A stretch of DNA of 64,000 nt from Mucidula mucida. Lineage: Eukaryota; Basidiomycota; Agaricomycetes; Agaricales; Physalacriaceae. The DNA is taken from contig JADNYV010000034.1 in NCBI GenBank assembly GCA_015501055.1, positions 186,001 through 250,000 on the forward strand, in the 5' to 3' direction. How positions within the stretch are numbered: position 1 is the stretch's first letter; each line of letters opens with the position of its first letter. Position numbers and translations under genes: made by a program. Shown here piece by piece: positions 12,767 through 24,290 of this stretch. Below the pieces are notes generated by a model. The model had not been told where the DNA came from, did no database searches, and was given only the letters and a program-made list of their open reading frames with translations.

Positions 12767-13713
12767 CCATTTACGGTTTCGCCAGTAGGTAGCGTCAACC
12801 TATAGTACATTCAGAGAGCGTGACATTTCCAGCAGACTCAGAGGTCCATTTATGGTCATGAATCTATGCGATTGTGCAAAAGACGATTCGTCACCGTCGT
12901 ATCTAGTATTAGGAAAACGGCTGACCAGAGCGATTCCTTACGAGCTGCAAAGTCCAATGTCGAAGCACTTCAATGCGAGAACCCTTGAATTTACTCGTTC
13001 TGCCATGATTCAAAGTCGCAAAGGTCGGGAGTCGCGCTAAGTCGACGCAGTGTGGATTACATAATACCGATCACTTCTGTTTCCGTACCACCGTGTCCGC
13101 ACCAGGATTGTCGTCGCTCTCCCATATTCATCACCGCAGGCCGATAAAGGACTTGCGTGTCTACTGCGTATGGGTTAAGGGTTTTGTGAAGATCCGCAAT
13201 TGGTTCGTTGTCTAGTCACCCCAGTGCTCAAAGTGCCCTTCTTTTGATGATTCAACTTCGAACCATTCAATGAGTTCATTTTACCTTTCCGGAGCGCCTC
13301 AGATTTAATGTTGCGCGCGCCAATGTTATATTGTTAGCGCCTCGGTAGCCAAAATGGCTCTCGCCGTTTGCCACACAGGATAAGCGCGCAAACGCGTCCA
13401 GCCATTCACAAAAATCGTTCCACCTGCGCCCGGCCTCTACAGTTTGTGTCAATCCGTCTTTGCCTTCTGCCTTGCGTAAGGCGAGAATCACATCGACAAC
13501 ATTTTCTTCCCTTTCCCATTGGCCACACGAGTTCGTAATCGGAGTTATGAAGCTTATAGTGATATCGATGAATTACGACATGTCACAATGCAGAGCTTCT
13601 TCGATGCGTGCCGTCCTTGTTTACCGCACATTGCACTCGCAGCTCTCTCTTGACCCCCATCTTCTCCTTATTGTTCTGTCAGGCCGTTTGTACTCACTTT
13701 TGACGTTCTTCTT
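12767..13713. other. Intergenic, upstream of the ZNFX1-like helicase
   Basis: About 950 bases without a supported gene. It should contain the promoter and leader of the helicase gene that starts at 13714. Short open frames on both strands have no recognisable content. Confidence 0.45.
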
Positions 13714-16700
13714 ATGCCGCCCAATACCCCTCGCGGCAACAGCAACTACAGAGGTCGCGGTGCGTCACCTCAAGGTAGAGGGCGAGGCGGAGCTCAACCG
13801 AGTTCTCCGAGAGGTCGCGGGCGCGGCGCGCCTGGACATGCGCCTCCTGGCATATGCAGAAATCATTGGGAGCACGGTGCTTGTCGCTACGGCTACGACT
13901 GTCGTTTCAGACACGAGACACCTCCTTCATCTGACGCCGCTGCTCCAGAACCTGTATTGGAGCACGACTTTTTCTCACCGGAAGGCATGGCACAGAATAG
14001 CGGTTCTCTGCGATCGAGTCACCAGAATATGAAGCCACAGGACGCACATAATGCCCTCAAAAATCTGTCGACAAGCTTGGAATTCCGCAGCGCGTTGAAT
14101 GCCGAGAGCTTTGCTCGTGTCTTTGGTAGTGTTCACGCCAGCAATCCTCATTGGGTATGCCGACTTTTGCCAATGTTATTCCATCAAACTAACCCTTCAA
14201 CGCAGAACATTGACGCGGCTCAAGTTCGAATATATCTTCTTCTTGATGCACAATCTGAATTCCTCATCTAGCATTTCCTCGATTTTGTTGTTCAGGTGCG
14301 TTGACTGCCAACGAAATGTACATGCTTTTTTTACATAAAACAGAGTGCTGACAATCACAACGCCTTTCCTCTCATTGGTGTTCTTCTTCGGTGGCCCTCT
14401 GTTAGTACAAATGTCAGCAAGGAAGCGCGATCCGGAACGCTCTCGTTCCAGCGAGGATACTTTCCGCTTTTAGAAGTACGTACGATACGCCCTGGCAGTG
14501 GGGATTGTCATTAACCACACACTTGTACAGTTCTTCGCATCTGGCCTTGTTATCAAGAGCACGATTCACCAAAACATCAAGTACGTTTTCTGTCGCGATC
14601 ATGGCGGCGATTTCATTGCTTGTTAGTAAGCTGTACACGCTTGTTGAATACAACTACTCGGACATTCACACCGTCCTTGATGAATCTTTATCGGCTTTCA
14701 TGTTGGCGAAAACATGGAAGGATCGATCTGCGGGATCGTATGTGCCCGTTGAACGCCAGGATCATCTGGGAGGCATTCTGGTGTTCCAAGTCATTTGCAC
14801 TTTTCTCTACGAGTGAGTGGTAGACTTAAATGGCACTTCATTCGACATTCTAAATTTCATCGTCTAGGTACTTCAAGCTTTTCAAGGCGGCCATCCGCAA
14901 TCATCCCGAAATTCTCGATCTTGTAGAAAGCCTGGCGAGTTGGTTCGACCTCTGGTCTGAAGATGTCACAAGCATGAGCCCGATCTTCATTGACGATATT
15001 ACCAAGGCCACTTCCCATGTTCGTCAGCTCACCATAGAGAAGTTGCGTAAAGATGTTTACCGTCTTCGCTCCGTCGTTAGAAGAGAGGCCGGTGTTGCCG
15101 ATGAACAGAGGAGGGTAGTGCAATCCTCTACGACCTTGGAAGCCGACATCCATGCCGCACTTGTCAACCGTCTCGAACTTGCTTATTCCCCGCCAGGCGT
15201 CCTCCGTCAAGGTGGTCCGCGCCATGATAACGATTTCAGCGCTATCAGCGAGATTCGTATAGCTCCTACTCACGACGAACTTACCGGACCACCTCCATAT
15301 CTTCCTGTCTTTGTTCCTCGTGGCCCTCATCACTTGCCTCCTAGCTCTATGGAAAAGCACCTTGATATCCAGTTCCGCCTTCTTCGCGAGGAGCTCACGT
15401 AAGTCTTTTTTTCTTGAGTCCGTTGCTGCTACGAGTTAACCTTGACATTCAGGTCAAGTATACGGCAAGCGATTGCAGCCATCAACGCAGATTTGATCAC
15501 AGCGCAAGATCGGGGCCATCGGCGTACTCAGCTGGAAGCCCTTGTCTCTAGTCGCGGTGGAGCGTATCGTAGCAGCGGCGCGGACTCGGTATTCTTCCAC
15601 GTGTACACCAACATAGAGTTCATGCCCGCCAAAGCTGAACGACGCAACTTTACCGTCGGACTCAGTCTCGACTCGCCACCAGGGAATGCGCGGCATGAGG
15701 ACGGTCGCCAACGTGCTGATTATTGGAAACATTCGAAAAGGCTATCTCACGGAAGCCTGATAGCTCTCATGCTCGTTTCTCGAGACAGCGCGCGCATCTT
15801 TCTCGGAACTGTTGCTTGTACCAACGAGGCCATCAGTGAGTCGTCAAAGGCCCGGAAGGATAGAATCGAGATACGCGTATCTTTTTTCGACCCCGAGGTC
15901 GAACTCGTTGCCCTTGAAGGGAAGAGAATCTCGCCGGTGGACGATCAATACAAGTTTGCCCTCTTGTTCGATAACAATGTCATGTACGAGTCCATGCGTC
16001 CCTTCCTCCAAACCCTGCAGACTATCGAGCCAACGTCTATCCCTTTTGCCGATTTTATCGCCTCAGAAGAATCTCTTGTGAACGTACCGGTGCCTCCACC
16101 ATTGTATGCGCTTGTGCCCGGTTTTCGCTTCCACTTAACTTCTCTCTTACCTCCTGGTGCCGGTCCACTTTTCTTGGACGTGCAAGACCCTACTTCAGTT
16201 GCTTTGGCTCGACGAGAATTGGAGAGATCCTCCTCGTTGGATCCCTCACAAGCCTCGACAATCATCGACGCCTTGACCAGGCAAATTTGTCTTGTGCAAG
16301 GGTACGTTTATCGAAGTTCCTGCTCCAAGCTCGTGTTCATTGTATCATTCATAGACCCCCCGGAACAGGCAAGGTGATATTGAACACTCAATAACTGACT
16401 GGACGCTAACTACGGCTCAGAGTTATACAGGCAAAGAACTTTTACGTGTCCTGTTGGCGAACAAGGTTAAGCCAATTGGTACGTGTACTCAATAGAACAG
16501 AACAGAACAATCTCTGATATCGTTACAGTACTCATTGCGTTCACCAATCACGCTCTTGACCACATGCTTCTCGCCGTCCTCGAGGCACGCATCACCTCAA
16601 AAATGGTTCGTCTTGGCTCGCGTTCAAGCGACGAACGCATTGCGCAGTACAACTTGTCCAAGCTAGAGGAGGAAAGTTCCGACGTGGACTCACCTCTCGA

Positions 16701-19700
16701 TACCTCTTGGAAACGCCATTATCGACAGATGAAGGGCCTTGAGGAAGACATGCACAAGGTCATGGACTCTATCCAGATCCCGATCATGCACTGGACACTT
16801 GTGCAGGACTTTCTTCGCATGTACTACCCGGAAGTGGAATACCACTTCATCTCACCGCCAGATTGGATTTCAACCCTGCGCGAGTGGATGCTAGCTGACG
16901 AAGAAGCTGATGGCGAATGGCAAGTTCAGTCCAAAAAGAAGAAGGACAAGGAGGAACGTGGCTTGCAAAAGAGCATATATGGATTTTGGAAAGGCTGTCA
17001 CGACATCAAGTTTTTGGACACTGTTGCATTTACCGACCAAGAGGGAGAGGAAACGGAAGATCCTCGTACTCTTCTCTTCGCTTCGCTGGGATATGTAACT
17101 ATTCCGCCCTCTCCGTCTACCATCCCCTCCCGAAAAATAGGTGATCTCTTGTCTATGGACGATCCTTGGTCAATGAACATCGATGAACGTCATCGACTTG
17201 CCAAAGTATGGGAAGGCGAAATTCGCAGTCAAGCTTATCAAGCCCAAGTTGCCGAGTTCGAGGAATTGCGACGACAGTATCAGGAAGTCTGTAGCAATCT
17301 CGAGGACATCAAGAATCAGGTGCGTCACTTTCGCTTTTTCCACTGCACTTTGGTTGACAATATCACTAGACTCGTCGTAAACTGTTGGGCCAGGTCGACC
17401 TTATAGGATGTACGACTACAGGTACGATGCTACGTTCTCTCTCATTACATTTCTAACGTTCGTGTTTCCTGATAGGCGCCGCAAAACTCGTGTCTCTGTT
17501 GACTGTAAGTCATTGACAAGCACTTTCACCTCACTCATTATTCCCTTCAGACCGTAGCTCCGAAAGTCCTTGTCGTAGAAGAAGCCGGTCAAGTCCTGGA
17601 ATCTCACATTCTCGCGTCGTTGGTGCCTTCGGGTAAGCTTTTCCTTCCCACCTTTCAATGTGAATTTTGATGAAAGGTCGTGTACAGTTGAACACCTAAT
17701 CTGTATCGGAGATCCCGAGCAACTGCGCCCCACTCTTGCGAACTATGGTGAGTTCAGAGTTCAAATTCGGGCGACTTCAAGTCCTTTTGACATATAAACT
17801 GGCTAGGCCTGTCTATGGATAGCGAACGCGGTAACCGACTGTTCAAATTCGATCGCTCCTTGTTGGAACGACTTTCCTCCAATGGTTGCGCCATGTCCCT
17901 AATCAATGTTCAGCGTCGTATGCGACCGAGCATTTCCAAGTACCCTCGGTAATCCTCCAGTCATTGTTTCAGTCATGCCGCTCAACTGCTAAATAGACTG
18001 ATTCTTTATCCGGCTTTGCAAGACCACGAATGCGTCGAGGGCTATCCACCGGTACAGGGCATGGTGCACAACGTGTTTTTCTTCAGCCACACCAATGCCG
18101 AGAACGCCGAACGAGACTCCGTATCGAAGTTCAACGTCTTCGAGGTGGGCTATCGAAAAATTCTGTCTGCGCTCGAACTGATTTCTGGTCAGGCCAACAT
18201 GATCAAAGACCTCGTGATGTATTTCCTGAAACAAGGCTGCTATAGTGGCAAGGGAGACATAGCTGTCTTGTGCGCCTACCTTGGACAGCTTCAGCAGGTG
18301 CGGAAAGCCCTTCAGAACGCAAGGCTTGCGGTGGTGGTCAATGAGCGAGACCAAGATGCACTAGAGCGGGAAGGCGAGGAGCTATTTGATCCCGAGTTCG
18401 AGGATGTTAATGTCGCCAAACATGTTCGTCTTTTCAAACTTTGTTGATTGCTATTTCACCTTCCAATAGATTCGTCTGGGTACGGTAGACACATTCCAAG
18501 GCGAAGAGGCGAAAATTGTCATTATATCTCTTGTCAGAAATTCTGGCGACTTTTCAAACGATGCCTCTATCGGTTTCTTGAAGGTAGCACTTCGTTGCAA
18601 CAGCTCGCCTCGTACTGACGCAACATCATTAGAGCTCTAATCGCATCAACGTCGCGCTATCGCGAGCCCAACATGGGATGTATTTACTCGGCAATGCTTC
18701 GAACCTCCGGAGAAATGCAACGTGGGCGGCGGTGTTGGACGATATGGAGCAAGAAGGTTTAGTAGGCAGCGAGCTTCCCATCGTCTGTCCTCGGCATCCT
18801 GAGCAAGTGAGGATGATATCGCGTCCCGATCAAATCCCTTTCGGGGCTCCGGAAGGTGGATGTCTGGCTCGCTGCGAATTCCAACTATCCTGTGGTCATA
18901 CGTGTCCGTCAGTCGTAAGTCCCTCAGCATCTTTCGATTGACTAGGAGATTAACTGAGTACGTGCTCTAGTGTCATCCCGATCTAGACCAACATGCTCGT
19001 ATGAAATGTCACGAGCCGTGTCAACGTATCACCTGCCCACGACAACACCCATGTTCGCGGGAGTGTGGAGACAAGTGCGGGATGTGTGAGTTTCCGATGT
19101 TCAGAGTCCTCTTACCATGCGGTCACGTCAAAAACAAAGTCTTCTGGTACGAGTGACATAGTCCAGGATGACGCAAAACTCATTCTATGCTTTTACAGTT
19201 ACGAATTTGACGACCTTCAAGACGTCCAATGTAACGTCAATGTCGAAAAGACGCTTCCCCAGTGCGAACATACTGCTCGTGTTCAATGCCATCAAGATCC
19301 GAAATTGGTGCGCTGCAGGTCCATTTGCGGAGGGTTAATGACTTGCTGTTCCCGCAAATGCTCTTCGACTTGCAACGAATGCCGCACAATCACCGCCGCT
19401 GCTTTCACTCTCAATCAGCTGCCTTCTCGGATTACTCGCACCACACATCGAAACCATCCGTGCGAGAGATTGCTTTACTGTCAGCACCATTGTGGTCGTA
19501 ACTGCTCGCAAGATCACGAATGTAACAACAATTGTTCAGAGAGATGTCGACAAACGTGCTCACATCACACCTGCGAGAAGCCTTGTTCTGAGCCATGTCC
19601 GCCATGTATGGAACCGTGTTCTTGGATGTGTGGCCACGGTAACGTGTGTCCCGTCCCTTGTGGATCAGTACGTGCCCTTGTATCCCTCTATATGTTTCTG

Positions 19701-21602
19701 ATGCCGCTGTTAGATATGTGCAAGACTACCCTGCAACGAACCATGCCTGCGTCGTTTGAAATGCGAGCATATGTGTCCTTCGGGTAAGCCAATGATCTCG
19801 TACCTTTAGCTTATGATTTAATACGACATCTTCTAGTCTGCGGCGAGCCATGCGAGAATCAGATATGTTTCGAGTGTTTGCCCGACTCACGCAAGACGGA
19901 CATTGTGGACTTCATCATGCAGCGAACTCTGGCAGAGTTGGATCTTACTTCGTCCGACATTGACGAGAGGATCATTACTCTCCAGTGTGGCCACTTCTTC
20001 ACCGTCGAGTCCCTCGATGGACATTGCCATATGGGCGACTATTATGAAGTCGACCAATCCACGGGCTATTACGTGGGCATGAAAGAACCTCCTACCGATT
20101 TTCAGAATCCTCCGTCATGTCCGACTTGTCGCGGACCCATCACTGCTCTTCGTTATGGTCGGATCACGAAGCGGGCAACTCTCGACATCCTCGAGAGGAA
20201 CGTGGCAAGCATGATGACAAAAATGCTGAACGAGGCCTCTTTATCCCTCCAGGAGCTCAATGCCGACAATATGAACGAGCTGAAAGAAAAAGCCAAGGCC
20301 ATGAAAGTATCTGCTCCTTCCGTGAACTTGGATCTCGACGCGCTTGCGACTCTACGTCAAAAGGAGTACACGGCTCTCGAGAAAAGCAGGAAACTCCTAC
20401 CTACCGCCTTCTTGTTAAACGCACCTCATACGGGCTTCAGCTCTGGCGATACCAAGGAGTGGAGAGCGATCATCGCCCCGCTCATTGCGGTATACAAGAA
20501 GCTGTTGAAGGCAGCAGATATCCGTGGTCCCCATGCTCAGACATACAATGCGGCACTTGCGACTCTGTTCCATCTTGAGCTCGCTGCTATATACAAGGAC
20601 ACTGAGCGTATATCCGACGAGCCTGAGACGGACGCTATGCGCGCTATCGACGCGAAGATGGGTCAACCACCCCATCGGGCAGATATGAGATACCAGGTCG
20701 AGGCTTTCTTCATGTCTATTGATGTTCGTATTCGCATCGCGCAAATCGCTAGAGCTCGTTTCGAGGGCTTGCCCGGCACAACAAACGGCCAGTCATCGAA
20801 AAATGTCTGGCGTTCATTCATTAGGTTCGTATACTTGTCGTGCATCGGTGATGCTCGGAAGGCGCGCAACATTGCTAGCGCATCGTCTGCGACAAGGCAG
20901 GTTGCGAAATGCGATGCATACATTGTGCACGCCGAGATGTTTGCGTTCGGGTTTGACATTGTCTGCGAGGTGGAGGATCATGTTCAGGCGGGGCGGCTTA
21001 CCGACGATGTCAGACAGTCACTCGTTCAGAGGATCTTGGCTGATGGGACTCGCTTGGCGGGCAACATCCGGAAGTCAGAAACGGATTACATGGCGAAGCG
21101 CTCATATAAGAATCTCCAGGAAGGGCGGATTGAACGCGAATGGTTCAAAACCAACTGCAGGGCCCTCGCGGACGGGTACATTCAGGATTACGAGAATCTC
21201 AGAGAACACGTTATGACGAATAAAGGATACTCGCCGCTGTCTTTGGAGGAGAAACAGGAGATCGTCAAGGCCTTCAACTTTGGTAAGTTGCTATTTGTTA
21301 GTCGAAGGCGGCGGCGCGTTCATGATTTCTTAGGTTATCGTGGTCACTTTTACAGCTGCCCTAATGGCCACCCGTTCGTCATTACAGAGGTAAACAAACT
21401 CTGAGTGAATAAGCAAGGCATACTGACTCTTGTGAAGTGTGGTGGTGCGACACAGGTTTCGAGATGTCCAGAATGCGATGCTGAGATTGGGGGAACCGGG
21501 CATACGCTGCTTGCGTCTAACACGCGCGCGATGGAATTTGAGAACGTCTCGAGGGAACAAGGAGGCCGTGAGCCGCATTGGGCTTGGGGACAGGGCGCTT
21601 AG
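13714..21602 (+). CDS. NFX1-type zinc finger helicase (ZNFX1 / SAD-3 / Hrr1 family)
   Basis: An SF1 RNA helicase of the family that works with Argonaute and RNA-dependent RNA polymerase in small-RNA silencing (S. pombe Hrr1, Neurospora SAD-3, animal ZNFX1). The N-terminus is RG-rich and carries a CCCH zinc finger (CRNHWEHGACRYGYDCRFRH, spacing C-8-C-5-C-3-H). The helicase core has Walker A GPPGTGKS across an exon join near 16355-16430, IAFTNHALDHML, the DEAG-like box EEAGQ, GDPEQLRP and motif VI VALSRAQHGMYLLG. Cys/His-rich NFX1 repeats follow from about 18.8 kb, and the C-terminus is the GHFYSCPNGHPFVI zinc module. I assigned 25 exons totalling 2222 codons with all phases consistent. One weak donor (gttcga at 14224) is needed to skip an in-frame TAG at 14269-14271. 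No frameshift is required anywhere in 6.7 kb of coding sequence. Confidence 0.93.
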
Positions 21603-21785
21603 ATATGGCAAACGACTGGACACTTTTTGAAATCACACTGTACGCAGACATGAAGGTAGATAAGGATACATACTGTAGAGTTGCATAAGCTTGACCTTGG
21701 TCCTTTTCAGTTCAAGCTCACGCGTAAACCTAAGAATCTCGAGCTCGAACTTGCGAGGATTCGCGTGCTGAGTAATGTGTACAAG

Positions 21786-22262
21786 TTATAATTTTCCTTC
21801 AAATCTAAAGACTTCTTCGACATTCTGAAATATGAATTGAGCATTTAACAATCAAGATAAATAACCACTTACAGCCCACCAAGGTGTTTCACCTCCACTT
21901 CCTGTAGCACCGTCAACAAAGCTCTCTTGCATACCGTCTGTCATTTTCCACCACCTCTGCGTTTCGGGATCTTCCGCCACCTTTGCCATGTCACTTTCAT
22001 AGTCCGTTCCCGTGTACTTCATTGTGGTGACGAGAAGGTCAAGCGGCGGGTAATAGTTGATGGAGTAGTCAACGATATGCGCGCGTTCAAGTGCGGCGAG
22101 AACGCCCGGCCAGACGGCTGCATGGCATTCTTTGTACTCTGTGACTGCAGATGATTTGAGCTATTTTATGATTTGAAATGGTTTAAGCTGCATGGAGCGG
22201 GGCAGGGCAAAGGGGCAGACCTTGATGATTTGGCAGATGCGCTTGCTGTGTGGGACGGACAT
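21786..22262 (-). CDS. L-rhamnose mutarotase
   Basis: Interconverts the alpha and beta anomers of L-rhamnose. Three exons (22262-22221, 22160-21873, 21824-21786) with 60- and 48-base introns give 122 residues, a typical size for the family. The start MSVPHSKRICQIIK joins LKSSAVTEYKECHAAVWP, which contains the family's EYKxxHAxVWP signature. Later come NYYPPLDLLVTTMKYTG, a DPETQRWWKMTDGMQESF block and a C-terminal PWWANVEEVFRFEGKL. The conserved histidine and tryptophans are present. It converges on the helicase gene, whose stop is 183 bases away, and sits at the edge of the CpG-poor block but is itself intact. Confidence 0.9.
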
Positions 22263-22671
22263 GGCGATGGTCGCGTCTTGCAATTGAATGGGATGAGGTT
22301 GATATAGCAGATAATCGGGCCGGAATCGGGCCACAACAATCTCGTGACCAGCTCGCTTCGCAATTGTGGAAGACATATACGGCTGACTGCACGGCTAGCC
22401 TTTTTTTTGGAAGCGGTAAAACAACAATAACGCTCAGAAGCCTACAGTCATTGTCCAAAAAGGAATACCAGGTGAACATTGACTTTCCAGAAAAACCATC
22501 CATTCAACAATCATCTCCAACTGAGTAGAACCAATTTTCAAATAGTGTACAATTGCTTTGGTATGTAGAATACAAGGCAGGACAGTAATGATCAACACTT
22601 GTTGGCTTCCTGAACAACCGGCAGAACACAAAACACCGGTCTACATTTCTCTGTATGTGTGACACACTTCT

Positions 22672-23640
22672 TCACAGCCTTTGAAAAACTGTAGTGGTGG
22701 TCATATTAGTGGGCCTCGCTGAGGTCAGTTTAAGAGTTTTGAGGTTGGCAAGGATAGGGATGTGAACCCAGCTGTCAGTTAAAGACGACACAGAGACAAG
22801 GGAATCAATGTATATTTGCAGAAGAAACTCAGCTGAACATGTCTCAATGTCGTGGCATTGCCTGTTAGTAAATACTGAACCGCTTGTGGATTGCATTTCA
22901 GGTGCTCATCCAACGCAGAGACGTTGAGCGAGATGAGTGTGTCCTTCAAGTATGTGCCAAGCCATTTAACCATTATATTGTCCCAGCCGGTGATGTTTAA
23001 GGTTTGAACTGGTGGTGGTTTCTAATAAATGTCCTTAAGCCCACTGAGAGCGGATGACAATCTGAGTAGGCCAAAGGTGCCAAGCTTAACATTGAGAACA
23101 CATAGTTTAGAAAACTTCCACAGTAGACTTATGAACGTGGCAAACTGCTCGGGCTGATAGCAGACAACAGTAAGGTTAGTAATGTTGGGGAAGAATTCCC
23201 ATGAAAGTTTGACAAGTCCTGTGTTGCGCACCAACTTGGCGGAGGTTATGGCAGCGCCTTTGGCATGCAGGTTCTTAAGCAGAGGATGAAAGCATCTGGT
23301 AGTGCATTTAAAAGGATTCTGGCCGTTGAGCGTAGTCCCGCCAATGTGTGATAGAGTTTGCCTCTTAGATTTTAGGAGAGTTCCAATGCAGTGGGTATCT
23401 TGTGCACTGCAAATATTGACTTAGAGGTAAAAGCGGGCTGTGCTTGTCCAGGATGAGTACACAAGTGTGCACTTTCTAAGGGTACGTGCATGGCCTTTGA
23501 AATGGCTGATGATAATGGGCCATGGCGACAAGCTCGGGTAAAAAATGGGCAAAGGGGCCTGTTGTAGGCAGGCCTCTGACAACTGGAGTTGACTTTAAGT
23601 GAAGTTTCCTCGTCATTGAGAGAACAGAAGAAGTAAGAGT
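22672..23640 (-). pseudogene. Decayed leucine-rich-repeat / F-box-type gene
   Basis: Reading the minus strand gives fragments in more than one frame with leucine-rich-repeat rhythm: FPNITNLTVVCYQPEQFA, LVKLSWEFFPN, LKDTLISLNVSALDEHLK and TTLRHVQLSFF. Stops and frame changes interrupt them, and no start-to-stop model works. The composition is AT-rich and CpG-poor, unlike the live F-box genes at 30-33 kb. The upstream (high-coordinate) end overlaps dispersed repeat copy 2. I call it a relic of the F-box/LRR family rather than a gene. Confidence 0.55.
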
Positions 23641-23754
23641 GCAAGTAACTTTAGTGAACGATATGGTGATATTAGTGGGAGAGCAAAGAAAAGGACCACA
23701 TTTATAAGAGATTTCAGAAAGGAGTCAGTTTGGATAATCTCTGCAGAAGGAAGC
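23597..23754. repeat. Dispersed repeat, copy 2 (partner at 12591-12766)
   Basis: This copy aligns with 12591-12766. It has lost most CpG dinucleotides by C-to-T and G-to-A changes and carries a few small deletions. It lies in the AT-rich block that also holds the FunK1 relic, which suggests the block as a whole has been exposed to cytosine mutation. Confidence 0.75.
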
Positions 23755-24036
23755 ATTCTATGAAGCCAGTTTTACCGGTATGTCTGAGGCAAAGCCCAGT
23801 ACCCAGGTGTGGCGCGGTATAGTACAAGTTTCTATAAAACTAGCAAGCTTTGAAGATGTGACAGGTTAGAATTACCATAAGAGACTAGAGTAAAGATGTT
23901 GACAAAGTCAGAAATTGGCCCCAATTGTAAAGAGTTGTCTTATTACTGCAGAGGGTTCAAGTCAAGTTAATACAAAATTTAAGATACTGTACTAACGCGA
24001 CCGTTAATTCACATAACGCGTCACAGGGCCCCGTGA

Positions 24037-24193
24037 AGTGAACTAATTCAGCTTCCATAACGCGTAACAACGGTAAATTTTGTCGGGATCAGCCCAAATG
24101 CGGAAATTTTTGCCGCGGCGGCTCGCGCCGCCGCCTCCCGCGGCTCCCAATATGGTCTATGGACCCTGGATGAACTACTGGTAATTTAGTTCA
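24037..24193. repeat. Possible small non-autonomous element with GC-rich hairpin core
   Basis: The stretch begins gtgaactaattca and ends with the near-complement taatttagttcat, an imperfect terminal inverted repeat about 157 bases apart. Its centre is strikingly GC-rich and CpG-rich inside AT-rich surroundings: an 8-bp perfect stem GCGGCGGC/GCCGCCGC with a TCGC loop at 24115-24134. A motif cataacgcgtnac followed by ccgtgaag recurs with variation around 24013, 24055 and 24196. No coding capacity. Could be a MITE or part of a solo repeat; no clear target-site duplication was identified. Confidence 0.35.
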
Positions 24194-24290
24194 TAATCAT
24201 AACGTGTAACATGCCGTGAAGATCCGGTCGTGTTAGTACAGTACAAGTAATAAGTACATATTTTACAGTAAACAATGGTTAAGTTGACTC

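Noticed and set aside
12607..12810. A 67-codon minus-strand frame with a leucine-rich, signal-like end
   Set aside because: It overlaps a dispersed repeat, and the second copy at 23.6 kb does not keep the frame; no splice partner or conserved start was seen.
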